Origin: Thermaurantimonas sp046299575
Lineage (GTDB): Bacteria; Bacteroidota; Bacteroidia; Flavobacteriales; Schleiferiaceae
NCBI RefSeq assembly: GCF_046299575.1
Contig: NZ_JBKBHX010000001.1
Coordinates: 124,001 to 188,000, forward strand
Reading direction: 5' to 3'
Length of the DNA stretch: 64,000 nucleotides
Position 1 is the first letter of the stretch. Every line of letters starts with the position of its first letter. Positions 44,398 to 52,604 of the stretch are shown here, in pieces. A program made the position numbers and the translations under genes. The notes under the pieces were generated by a model that was not told the DNA's origin, ran no database searches, and worked only from the letters and a program-made list of their open reading frames with translations.

Positions 44398-46947
44398 CTA
44401 TGAGCTACAAAATTCACAGGCATCGGGATTGTCGATGCTGCAGGCTATGGCCTGCTGTTCAGTAGATGCAGATACCTGGTCTTGCTGGCTGCTGAAGAGA
44501 TCGGGCTGAGTTACACCTTCGCTTTTGTTGATGGGGCCAGCAGTGGTACGCTGCGAGAGCGCTTCGATGCGCTTTCGCGCTAGTTCTTCAGCGGCTCTCT
44601 TCTCTGCCTCGCGCTCAGCGTACGAAAATCTGTGAAGCGGATTGGGAGTAGCTTCAAGTTTTGGCTTTTCGAGATTTGAGTTTTTCGATACGGTAAACTT
44701 GATCGCGTCAGTAGCAGGCTTGGTACGGAGGTAGTACATGCCGGTTTTCAGGCCTTTCTTCCAGGCATAAAAGTGCATGCTGGTAAGCTTAGCTATGTTA
44801 GGCGATTCTACGAAGAGATTGAGCGATTGGCTTTGGTCGATGAAGATACCTCTGTCGGCAGCCATGTCGATGATATCGCGCATGCTGAGCTCCCAAACGG
44901 TTTTGTATATGTCGCGTATTTCCTGCGGGATGATATCGATGTGCTGAATAGAGCCGTTGGCTTTAATGATTTCGTTTTTCATCTCCTCGCTCCAGAGTCC
45001 GAGTGCCATTAAGTCTTGTAGTAAGTGTTTGTTTACCACGATAAACTCGCCGGAAAGCACACGTCGAGAGTAGATGTTTGAAGTATATGGCTCGAAGCAC
45101 TCGTTGTTTCCAAGTATCTGAGATGTAGAGGCTGTGGGCATAGGAGCCAGGAGCAAAGAGTTGCGCACGCCGTGTTTTAAGATGCGTTCGCGCAGTTCAG
45201 CCCAATTCCAACGGCCACTGAGTTCTTTTTCATCTACACCCCAAAGGTTAAACTGAAACAGTCCTTTTGAAATGGGTGAGCCCGGATAGGTTTCATATGG
45301 CCCGTCGAAGATAGCCATGTCGCAAGAAGCGTTGAGGGCGGCAAAGTAGATGGTTTCGAAGATCTCTTTGTTGAGCTTCTTGGCCTCAGGACTGGTAAAT
45401 GGCAGTCGAAGCTTGATGAAAGTGTCGGCCAAGCCCTGTACGCCCAACCCTATCGGACGGTGACGCTTGTTAGAGCGCTCTGCCTCAGGCACAGGATAGA
45501 AGTTGCGGTCGATTACCTTGTTGAGGTTTATAGTAACGCGGTAGGTGACGTCGTAAAGGAGCTGGTGGTTAAATTGATTGCCCTCCACAAACATCGGCAG
45601 TGCAAGGCTCGCTAGGTTGCACACGGCTACTTCGTCGGGCGAAGTGTACTCGATGATCTCTGTACAGAGGTTACTGGAGCGAATGGTGCCAAGGTTTTTC
45701 TGGTTGCTTTTTTCGTTGCAGGCATCTTTATAGAGCATGTAAGGCGTACCAGTTTCAATTTGTGACTCGATGATTTTCTGCCACAGCTCTCGGGCTTTTA
45801 TAGTTTTGCGGCCACGGCCTTCACGTTCGTATTGTTCGTAGAGCTCTTCGAATTTCTTGCCATAGGTATCGTACAGGCCCGGACATTCATTAGGACACAT
45901 GAGAGTCCAGTTGCCATCAGACTCTACACGTTTCATGAAGAGGTCGGGAATCCACAGTGCATAAAAGAGGTCGCGCGCTCTGAGCTCTTCTTTTCCGTGA
46001 TTTTTCTTCAGATCCAGGAAGTCGAAAATATCGGCATGCCAAGGCTCGAGGTATATGGCAAAGGACCCTTTGCGCTTTCCACCTCCTTGATCTACATAAC
46101 GCGCTGTATCGTTAAAGACACGAAGCATAGGGATGATTCCGTTGCTTGTGCCATTGGTGCCGCGTATGTACGAGCCTGTAGCTCGAATGTTGTGTATGCT
46201 CAAACCGATACCGCCGGCTGATTGCGAAATCTTTGCACACTGTTTCAGCGTGTCGTATATACCGTCGATGCTGTCGTCTTTCATCGTCAGAAGGAAGCAC
46301 GACGACATCTGTGGTTTTGGGGTACCGGCGTTGAAAAGGGTAGGTGTGGCATGAGTAAAGTAGCGCTTGCTCATGAGATCGTAGGTCTCGAGCGCTGCAT
46401 CAAGGTCGCGCTTATGGATGCCGATGGCTACACGCATGAGCATGTGCTGAGGGCGCTCGGCCACTTGGCCATTTATGCGAAGCAAGTATGAGCGCTCCAA
46501 GGTTTTGAAACCGAAGTAATCGTACCCAAAGTCGCGGTCGTAGATGATGGCGCTATCGAGCAAGTCAGCGTTTTCCATCACGATTTCGTATACGTCATCG
46601 GCAATCAGTGGTGCAGGCTCTCCGGTTTTCGGGTTGATGTAGTGAAATAAATCCCTAATAGTCTCTGAGAAGGATTTTTTGGTGTTTTTGTGCAGGTTGC
46701 TCACAGCTATGCGCGAGGCCAGCATGGCATAGTCGGGGTGGGTAGTGGTCATAGAGGCGGCCACCTCAGCTGCGAGGTTGTCGAGTTCGGTGGTTTTCAC
46801 CCCATCGTAGATACCTTCAATTACTTTTAGTGCTACTGAAATTGGATTGACCAGAGGACTTAGGCCATAGCATAGTTTTTCGATACGCGAGGTCACCTTG
46901 TCAAACTTCACTGGTTCACGGCGACCATCTCTTTTGATTACAAACAT
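44398..46947 (-). CDS. nrdA: Ribonucleoside-diphosphate reductase, alpha subunit
   Basis: An 849-residue class I large subunit that reduces ribonucleotides using a radical from NrdB. An N-terminal ATP-cone (about 1-90) is followed by the catalytic barrel. SSCFLLTMKDDSIDGIYDTLKQ, LCTEIIEYTSPDEVAVCNLASLAL, and the ending DACEFCSS with the redox Cys844-x-x-Cys847 are all visible. Follows nrdB on the minus strand with 25 bases between, order nrdB-nrdA. Confidence 0.97.
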   Translation of the reverse strand: MFVIKRDGRREPVKFDKVTSRIEKLCYGLSPLVNPISVALKVIEGIYDGVKTTELDNLAAEVAASMTTTHPDYAMLASRIAVSNLHKNTKKSFSETIRDLFHYINPKTGEPAPLIADDVYEIVMENADLLDSAIIYDRDFGYDYFGFKTLERSYLLRINGQVAERPQHMLMRVAIGIHKRDLDAALETYDLMSKRYFTHATPTLFNAGTPKPQMSSCFLLTMKDDSIDGIYDTLKQCAKISQSAGGIGLSIHNIRATGSYIRGTNGTSNGIIPMLRVFNDTARYVDQGGGKRKGSFAIYLEPWHADIFDFLDLKKNHGKEELRARDLFYALWIPDLFMKRVESDGNWTLMCPNECPGLYDTYGKKFEELYEQYEREGRGRKTIKARELWQKIIESQIETGTPYMLYKDACNEKSNQKNLGTIRSSNLCTEIIEYTSPDEVAVCNLASLALPMFVEGNQFNHQLLYDVTYRVTINLNKVIDRNFYPVPEAERSNKRHRPIGLGVQGLADTFIKLRLPFTSPEAKKLNKEIFETIYFAALNASCDMAIFDGPYETYPGSPISKGLFQFNLWGVDEKELSGRWNWAELRERILKHGVRNSLLLAPMPTASTSQILGNNECFEPYTSNIYSRRVLSGEFIVVNKHLLQDLMALGLWSEEMKNEIIKANGSIQHIDIIPQEIRDIYKTVWELSMRDIIDMAADRGIFIDQSQSLNLFVESPNIAKLTSMHFYAWKKGLKTGMYYLRTKPATDAIKFTVSKNSNLEKPKLEATPNPLHRFSYAEREAEKRAAEELARKRIEALSQRTTAGPINKSEGVTQPDLFSSQQDQVSASTEQQAIACSIDNPDACEFCSS

Positions 46948-46972
46948 CTTTAATGCTTTTTTTATGATTCAA

Positions 46973-47983
46973 TTAAAATTCAGCATCAAAAGCGATTTCG
47001 TCAGTCGAAACCACGGAAGAAGCTTCAGGCTCATGCACTTTTACGCGTGCCTTGCGATATTCTGACACACGGCGTTCGAAGAAGTTTGTCTTGCCCTCGA
47101 GTGAGATGAGCTCCATAAAGTCAAAGGGATTGGTTGCATTGTAGAGTTTAGGACAACCCAGTTCTGTGAGTAGTCTATCGGTCACAAACTCGAGGTACTG
47201 AGTCATCTGTTCAGCATTCATCCCGATCAGGCGCACTGGCAAGCTCTCTGTAATGAATTTACGCTCGATGCTAAGCGCTTCGTCGAGAATTTGGGTGATG
47301 CGCTCCGGGCTGACTTTATTGACCAGGTGGTGGTTGTGTAAATGCACGGCAAAGTTGGCATGTAAGCCTTCATCTCTCGAAATGAGCTCATTGCTGAAGG
47401 TGAGGCCTGGCATCAAGCCGCGCTTTTTCAACCAGAAAATAGAACAAAATGCTCCTGAGAAGAATATTCCCTCAACGGCGGCAAAGGCTATAAGGCGCTC
47501 AGAAAAGGAAGGCGACTTGATCCAGCGCAGAGCCCAGTCAGCTTTTTCCTTTATAGCTGGAAAGTTTTCGATAGCGTGAAAGAGTCTGTCGCGCTCTTCA
47601 GGATCCTTAATATAGGTGTCGATGAGCAGCGAATATGTTTCGGAATGGATGTTTTCCATCATTATCTGGAAGCCGTAGAAAAATTTGGCCTCGGTGTACT
47701 GTACCTCGTTAACAAAGTTTTCGGCGAGATTTTCATTTACAATCCCATCGCTAGCAGCGAAAAAGGCCAGAATGTGCTTAATGAAGTGGCGCTCGTCGTC
47801 GTTCAGTTTATTATTCCAGTCAGAGAGGTCTTGCTGCAGATCTATTTCTTCAGCCGTCCAAAAGGACGCTTCTGCTTTTTTGTAAAACTCCCAAATGTCG
47901 TGATGCTGGATGGGGAAGAGCACAAAGCGATCTTTATTTTCTCTTAGCAAGGGTTCGGTTGACCTTTCAAATTCTGTAGCCAT
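46973..47983 (-). CDS. nrdB: Ribonucleoside-diphosphate reductase, beta subunit
   Basis: A 336-residue ferritin-like subunit that generates the radical. Metal ligands are visible in FFAASDGIVNENLAENF, EAKFFYGFQIMMENIHSETYSLLI (E..H) and SRDEGLHANFAVHLHN (E..H). A radical-site Tyr lies in IHSETYS or nearby. The C-terminus carries the DEIAFDAEF-type tail that docks on NrdA. First gene of the nrdBA operon. Confidence 0.96.
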   Translation of the reverse strand: MATEFERSTEPLLRENKDRFVLFPIQHHDIWEFYKKAEASFWTAEEIDLQQDLSDWNNKLNDDERHFIKHILAFFAASDGIVNENLAENFVNEVQYTEAKFFYGFQIMMENIHSETYSLLIDTYIKDPEERDRLFHAIENFPAIKEKADWALRWIKSPSFSERLIAFAAVEGIFFSGAFCSIFWLKKRGLMPGLTFSNELISRDEGLHANFAVHLHNHHLVNKVSPERITQILDEALSIERKFITESLPVRLIGMNAEQMTQYLEFVTDRLLTELGCPKLYNATNPFDFMELISLEGKTNFFERRVSEYRKARVKVHEPEASSVVSTDEIAFDAEF

Positions 47984-48352
47984 AGCCTTTTATTTTAATA
48001 TTTTGTATATCAATTAATTACATAAACTATTGAAACTGAGTCAAGATGTTTTTTCGAAGACGCTTTCAAAGCTCAAAAGAAAAAATTGGAGTACCAAAAG
48101 TTAGTTTTTCACAAATTCTCTAAATTTTTAACAACACAGCATCGCCTTAGTTGTACAACCTACTGAAAATTCGCTGGGAGGATTGAAAGGTTGAGGATTT
48201 ATTAAAACTTAACACAGAATTAATCCACACAAATTGTTAATAACTTGAAATAAGCACAACTATATGGGCAAAATACTTTTTGAATATGCAGAAACTTTGA
48301 AGTTCAATAAAATATCATCGATTTAATTTTGCCTCATTAATAAACGAGTAAC
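47984..48352. other. 369-base intergenic region between divergent nrdB and gcvH
   Basis: AT-rich control region with no open frame worth calling. It must hold the nrdB promoter; I found no exact TAnnTTTG for it and no convincing NrdR box. The gcvH promoter is at its right end. Confidence 0.5.
48324..48331 (+). promoter_or_regulatory. -7 promoter element for gcvH
   Basis: TAATTTTG, an exact TAnnTTTG match 21 bases before the gcvH ATG; a TTTG at 48296 is a possible -33 element but slightly too far. Confidence 0.6.
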
Positions 48353-48733
48353 ATGAATATACCCTCAGAACTCTTGTACACGAAAGACCATGAATGGGTG
48401 CGCTTTGACGGTGAAGTGGCTACGGTAGGCATCACTGATTTTGCTCAAAGCGAGCTTGGTGATATCGTATTTGTGGAAATTGAAACCCTTGGTCAGACAC
48501 TCGATCGCGAATCTGTATTCGGCAGTGTTGAAGCAGTTAAAACAGTATCTGATCTCTACTTACCCGTATCTGGTGAGATCATTGAAGTAAATGAGCAGAT
48601 TAATTCCAATCCAGAATTGGTAAACAGCGACCCTTATGGCGCCGGCTGGATGATCAAAGTTCGCCTGAAAGATCCATCCGATCGCAGCGGGCTTCTCACC
48701 GCTGAGGAGTATAAAAATCTAATCGGAGCATAA
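48353..48733 (+). CDS. gcvH: Glycine cleavage system H protein
   Basis: A 126-residue lipoyl carrier that shuttles the methylamine group in glycine breakdown. It keeps YTKDHEWV, TDFAQSELGDIVFVE and the lipoyl Lys63 in GSVEAVKTVSDLY, with NSDPYGAGWMIKV near the end. Other gcv genes are not adjacent. Confidence 0.98.
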   Translation: MNIPSELLYTKDHEWVRFDGEVATVGITDFAQSELGDIVFVEIETLGQTLDRESVFGSVEAVKTVSDLYLPVSGEIIEVNEQINSNPELVNSDPYGAGWMIKVRLKDPSDRSGLLTAEEYKNLIGA

Positions 48734-48753
48734 TGTGGTTTAAAGCTCATAAC

Positions 48754-48787
48754 AAAGGGTAGAAGCAATTCTGCCCTTTTTCTTTTT
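48754..48787 (+). terminator. Terminator hairpin between gcvH and the VanZ gene
   Basis: An 11-bp stem with one G-T pair (48754-48764 with 48769-48779) on a GCAA tetraloop, then a T-rich tract to 48787. The next gene's ATG is the very next base, so this hairpin also covers its leader. Confidence 0.82.
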
Positions 48788-49174
48788 ATGAAAAAAAGTA
48801 TTTACTGGATTCCTTTTTCAATTTACAGCCTTGTTTTGATGCGATTGCTGTTGTCACCCTCATATGAGCTTTCGTCATTTCTTGTAGAACAAGATGATAA
48901 ATTACTTCACTCAATAGCATTTGCCGTTTTAATATTTCTTTACCTACTTGCAATCACCCATTTTTTTTGCAAATCAGAGCTGAAACCCCAACTATTATTG
49001 GTTGGATTTTTTATTTTAAGTATGACTGGTGGAATTCTTGAAATTCTACAAAAATTTGTTCCCGGCAGGAAAACTTCAATTTCCGATTTTTGGTTTAATA
49101 ATCTTGGTTTAGCTACTGGGTTACTCCTTTTTTTGGCCTTGAAACATCTATTAAAGCTCTTTAAAAAACACTAA
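48788..49174 (+). CDS. VanZ family membrane protein
   Basis: A 128-residue protein with four hydrophobic segments in the VanZ pattern: YWIPFSIYSLVLMRLLLSPS, DKLLHSIAFAVLIFLYL, GGILEILQKFVPGRKTSISDFWFNNLGLATGLLL. The QD.K..H and E..Q.F.PGR..S..D...N..G motifs fit the family. Usually found beside gcvH in Bacteroidota; function unknown. Its ATG abuts the terminator T tract, so expression needs read-through or an internal promoter. Confidence 0.88.
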   Translation: MKKSIYWIPFSIYSLVLMRLLLSPSYELSSFLVEQDDKLLHSIAFAVLIFLYLLAITHFFCKSELKPQLLLVGFFILSMTGGILEILQKFVPGRKTSISDFWFNNLGLATGLLLFLALKHLLKLFKKH

Positions 49175-49258
49175 TATTATAAAAGATAAGATGTACAAAT
49201 TTTCTTTAGTCAATGACTTTTTTTCTTTTCAAAATCACAATGGACAAATCAAAAAAAG

Positions 49259-49284
49259 AAAAACCGGTTTTTCAACCGGTTTTT
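49259..49284. terminator. Bidirectional terminator
   Basis: AACCGGTT (49262-49269) pairs with AACCGGTT (49274-49281) over a TTTC loop. A residues on the left and T residues on the right let it serve the VanZ gene on the plus strand and the broken gene on the minus strand. Confidence 0.85.
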
Positions 49285-49307
49285 AATACATTTAGAATGG
49301 ATGTGTT

Positions 49308-49838
49308 TTAAATTTTTGTACCTATAAGGGTAATACCCTCCATAATTTTTTTTGTATTTACATTCACATCGCCATTTTTAATGCTTATAACATCGCCCAC
49401 CTTTACATTTCCCTTGCTCGATATATTAACACCTCCACCTTTTACTCCACCTTTACCTACGGAAAAAGTTTCTTCGAGGTTGCCGTAGCCTTCGCAATCT
49501 TGGCGGTTGTTTATAGAGATTACGATCCGATTTTTTTCGCTATCGTAAACAATGCAACCGATTTCAATATCGTATTGCCTATTTTCTGTTTTGGTATGGT
49601 GTAAACTGCTCCATCCTCTGTTTTAGTATCAAGCATTGCATAAAATCTGTTTTTTGGAAAAATTCCAGAAACCCAGATTTTTTTGAAGACTGCTGGTCAC
49701 GAGTACCACTACATCCTCTTCACTGAATTTAAATCCTTTGGGGGCATTTGCAGTTTCTTGCTCGTACCTGCCAATGATTGATTGAGAAAAAACAGCATTT
49801 ACCACTAAAAGAAAGCTAAACAAAAAGATATTTTTCAT
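49308..49838 (-). pseudogene. Small secreted-protein gene broken by two compensating one-base shifts
   Basis: The minus-strand ATG at 49838 opens with a clear signal peptide (MKNIFLFSFLLVVNAVFSQ). The first frame stops at 49629. If one base is removed from the run of seven at 49678-49684, the next frame continues as KIWVSGIFPKNRFYAMLDTK and on to VYTIPK. Adding one base to the run of four at 49589-49592 then returns to the first frame, which is open to 49308 (ENRQYDIEIGCIVYD..., ending EGITLIGTKI). The repaired protein would be about 176 residues with a Gly/Val-rich second half. No family recognised. The two offsetting homopolymer shifts suggest sequencing error or recent decay. Confidence 0.7.
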
Positions 49839-50175
49839 AGCATCATAATTTTTAATCTGTTCAAATTTTTTTTGATCCTATTTAGGATGATTGTGAGAAA
49901 ATTTACTTATTTGTGAAACAGCATTTTTATTATTCAAAACGGATATTTTAACAAGCTAATACCTATGATTTTACTTTTTAGTTGGTAAAATTTTCTTGCT
50001 TGTATTTGAGATTAATTCTCTGTTAACTTGCTTTGAATAGTTTGATTAAAATTGTCTATCGGGATTTTTGATTTATAAACAGGAAAACTTTAAAAAAATG
50101 CTCATTTGAAATTTTTTCTATTTACGCGTAACAACATTTCAAAAAAATAGTTATAGTATAATTTCATTCGGCTCA
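49839..50175. other. AT-rich intergenic region
   Basis: 337 bases with no gene I can support and no clear repeat. It must contain the promoter of the broken gene, but no exact TAnnTTTG is seen on the minus strand. Confidence 0.45.
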
Positions 50176-51621
50176 TTAAAAACTCCAGGTGGCCAGCAGA
50201 GCGAAGTTGTAGCCACTGGCATTCAGCAGATTACCTGTGGGTGCGAAGAAGAGTTGAGCCAGGAAATTGAGGTCAATGTTTTGCCAGACGCTGTAGGTGT
50301 AAGAGGGTCCGGCAAACCATATGCGCTCATCGGGAAGCCACATGGCGGAGAAATTGGCCGACTGCACCGGGCTGATAGGGTAAGCTGCCACGGCCAGCAC
50401 CTGCCATTCTGAAAAGGCTACGTCGTCAGCCCGCCTGGGAATGATGGCAGTGAGCGGACTGAGGCCGCCGGCGAGTGGATTCTGGCGCTTATTGCGGGTG
50501 GCTTCGAGGGTGATGAAGAGGCCGCTGCCAAACCCGTAGTCGAGGCTGATGGTGGCGGTGTAATTGGAGGGTGGAAGAGCAGGCAGTGGCTCAAGGTCGC
50601 GGAAGTAGGAGAATTCGCCTTTGAAGCCGAGCTTCCAGAGGGCGCCGGCCCAGCCAAAGCCTGCGTGCCAGCGGTGGCGAAAGTAGCCGGCGGTAAACTG
50701 CAGATCGTAGCCCGATATGTTGAAGGAATACAGAGCAGCAGCTACAGAATTGCGCGGCTGCCACCAGCCAGGGTCTGAGCTCAGGCGTTTCCGCCCGGGG
50801 GCGAGGGCAATTTCGAAGCGGGATGTGGGTGAAAGAAAGCGCTGAAAGCGAAGGGCATCGGCGCCAGGGCGCTCCTGGTAGTCGAAGTCGAAGAAGGAAT
50901 AGTTGTTAAACAGATCTTGGGGATTGGTGGCGGGATTGATGCCCCAGTTAATGCGCTGACGACCGATGGAGAGCTGCCAGTTGTCGGCTTTAAAGTCAAG
51001 GTAGAGGCGGTCGGTGATGGTGTGCAACAGGTAGTTGCTGTGCTGGAGGAGGACATAGCTGGCGTCGATGGGGCCGTTGAGGTCGGTCTCGAGAAAGGCT
51101 TTGAAGAAGGGGTTAGAGACGTTTGGGCCGGAAAAGAGGCGGGTGCGCTGGCCGGCATAGATGCTCAGGGATCGGTGATGGTAGGAGAGATTGAGTCGCT
51201 GATGCAGGGTGTGATTGAGAGGGGAGGTGCTGAGGTCGGTGCGATCGATTGTAAGGATGGGGAAGTAGCGCAGATAGCCCTGAGCTCGAAACTGGGCGTG
51301 GGTAGGGCTGGCAGTGAATACACATAGGGCTAGTGACAGCAGTCTGAGGCAATTCCAATGAAGGGAAAAGGGATAGCTAAGGCGAACGAAGTGAGCCGCG
51401 CGTGAGGGATAGTGGCGGGTATGAGCCGCAGCGAGCGGGCAGGCGGCACACAGGGCGAGGAGGCGACAGGTGAAGCCACCGCAGCCCGATGTGCCGCGCC
51501 AGCGTACAAGGCGAATATGAGCCACCAGCCCGACCCAGACAAGGCGCCAGTGGGCGCCTTCGTCTGGGACACGCCCTAATAAAAAGAACAAAATAATTTT
51601 TTTTAATAATGCTGTGTACAC
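50176..51621 (-). CDS. Outer-membrane beta-barrel protein with uncertain start
   Basis: The mature part (from about residue 110) is a barrel of some 370 residues: QGYLRYFPILTID, YAGQRTRLFSGPNVSN, LDFKADNWQLSIGRQRINWGINPATNPQDLFNNY, and an ending YNFALLATWSF with the C-terminal Phe typical of outer-membrane proteins. A signal peptide is encoded at about residues 84-109 (LHWNCLRLLSLALCVF to THAQ), but no ATG, GTG or TTG precedes it closely. The open frame continues upstream through a GC-rich element to a GTG at 51621. The true start is unclear; the gene may have lost its own to that element. GC-rich compared with neighbours. Function unknown. Confidence 0.7.
   Translation of the reverse strand: MYTALLKKIILFFLLGRVPDEGAHWRLVWVGLVAHIRLVRWRGTSGCGGFTCRLLALCAACPLAAAHTRHYPSRAAHFVRLSYPFSLHWNCLRLLSLALCVFTASPTHAQFRAQGYLRYFPILTIDRTDLSTSPLNHTLHQRLNLSYHHRSLSIYAGQRTRLFSGPNVSNPFFKAFLETDLNGPIDASYVLLQHSNYLLHTITDRLYLDFKADNWQLSIGRQRINWGINPATNPQDLFNNYSFFDFDYQERPGADALRFQRFLSPTSRFEIALAPGRKRLSSDPGWWQPRNSVAAALYSFNISGYDLQFTAGYFRHRWHAGFGWAGALWKLGFKGEFSYFRDLEPLPALPPSNYTATISLDYGFGSGLFITLEATRNKRQNPLAGGLSPLTAIIPRRADDVAFSEWQVLAVAAYPISPVQSANFSAMWLPDERIWFAGPSYTYSVWQNIDLNFLAQLFFAPTGNLLNASGYNFALLATWSF
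51379..51576. repeat. GC-rich composite element with a strong hairpin
   Basis: About 200 bases of very GC-rich DNA with sharp edges against AT-rich flanks. Read on the minus strand it starts GGGCGTGTCCC, forms a 15-bp hairpin with one bulged base (51534-51548 with 51553-51568), continues GTCGGGC, and contains two GGCTCATA units, then ATCCCTCACGCG. From memory, elements of this general make-up sit between genes in other Bacteroidota; this was not checked. The minus-strand frame of the barrel gene passes through it without a stop. Confidence 0.65.
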
Positions 51622-51652
51622 AAGGTAAGTGAATTTAGCTACATCGCAGATA

Positions 51653-51680
51653 ACAAAAACACCGGCCTAAGGTGCCGGTG
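51653..51680 (-). terminator. Terminator after fabI
   Basis: CACCGGC (51660-51666) pairs with GCCGGTG (51674-51680); the A run to its left is a T tract on the minus strand, 26 bases past the fabI stop. Confidence 0.82.
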
Positions 51681-51705
51681 CTTTGGGATAAATTTTTGCA
51701 AAAAA

Positions 51706-52518
51706 TTACTTGCCAAAATGCTCCATGATAAGCTGCGAGACGCCCATGCTGGAGAAACCACCGTCGTGATAGAGATTCTGCATGGTAACGCGTCGGGTGA
51801 GGTCGCTGAAAAGGGTGATGCAGTAATCGGCGCAATCGTCGGCAGTGGCATTGCCGAGAGGTGACATTTTTTCAGCATAGTCGATGAATGCGTCAAAGCC
51901 TTTAACTCCACTGCCGGCGGTGGTGCGGGTGGGTGATTGGGATATGGTATTGATTCTGACTTTCTTACGTATTCCGTAGTGATAGCCGAAAGAGCGTGCG
52001 ATGGATTCGAGGTAGGCTTTGTTTTCGGCCATATCGTTGTAGTCAGGGAAGGTGCGCTGTGCGGCTATGTAGGTGAGAGCTACTACGCTGCCCCACTCAG
52101 CGATGGCGTCGAGCTTCCATGCAGTCTGGAGTACCTTGTGGAAAGAGACGGCTGAGACGTCCCAGCCTTTGGTGAGCCACTCGTAATTGAGATCTGTGTA
52201 GGGACGACCCTTGCGCACGTTTACTGACATGCCAATGGAATGGAGCACAAAATCAACGGGGCCACCGAGGATTTCCATGGATTGGGAGAAGAGTTTTTCG
52301 AGGTCGTCGAGCAAAGTGGCGTCGGCGGTTATGATTTGGGAATTAGTTTTTTCGGCGAGCTTTTGGATTTCGCCCATGCGCATGGCTACAGGGGCATTGG
52401 TGAGGGTGAAGGTGGCGCCTTCTTGGTGGGCGCGCTCAGCTACTTTCCAGGCGATGGAGTTGGAGTCAAGCGCTCCGAAGATGATTCCTTTTTTTCCTTT
52501 GAGTAAGTTGTATGCCAT
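51706..52518 (-). CDS. fabI: Enoyl-ACP reductase FabI
   Basis: A 270-residue NADH-dependent reductase of the last step of fatty acid elongation. The N-terminus LKGKKGIIFGALDSNSIAWK is the FabI nucleotide-binding pattern. The catalytic Tyr-x6-Lys is in YNDMAENK, with SPTRTTAGSGVKGFD downstream and the final SSMGVSQLIMEHFGK. Start at ATG 52518 chosen because M-A-Y-N-L-L-K-G-K matches the family and an exact promoter element lies 19 bases upstream. Confidence 0.97.
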   Translation of the reverse strand: MAYNLLKGKKGIIFGALDSNSIAWKVAERAHQEGATFTLTNAPVAMRMGEIQKLAEKTNSQIITADATLLDDLEKLFSQSMEILGGPVDFVLHSIGMSVNVRKGRPYTDLNYEWLTKGWDVSAVSFHKVLQTAWKLDAIAEWGSVVALTYIAAQRTFPDYNDMAENKAYLESIARSFGYHYGIRKKVRINTISQSPTRTTAGSGVKGFDAFIDYAEKMSPLGNATADDCADYCITLFSDLTRRVTMQNLYHDGGFSSMGVSQLIMEHFGK

Positions 52519-52536
52519 TGTATGTGCGGTTTGGGT

Positions 52537-52544
52537 CAAAAGTA
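52537..52544 (-). promoter_or_regulatory. -7 promoter element for fabI
   Basis: TACTTTTG on the minus strand, exact TAnnTTTG, 18 bases before the fabI ATG at 52518. It excludes the alternative upstream start. Confidence 0.6.
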
Positions 52545-52604
52545 GGGTATTTTTTCGGTTAGAAGATTGAGCAGTGGTACGGATGGGTGGATGAGCTAAA
52601 GTGT

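Noticed and set aside
48200..48300. Possible NrdR box before nrdB
   Set aside because: An ACAACTATATGGG stretch looks loosely similar, but it does not form the expected palindrome and no second box follows at the normal spacing.
51330..51572. Frames across the GC-rich element (for example 51330-51572)
   Set aside because: GC-rich DNA leaves several frames open by chance; none shows a start, family pattern or reasonable composition.
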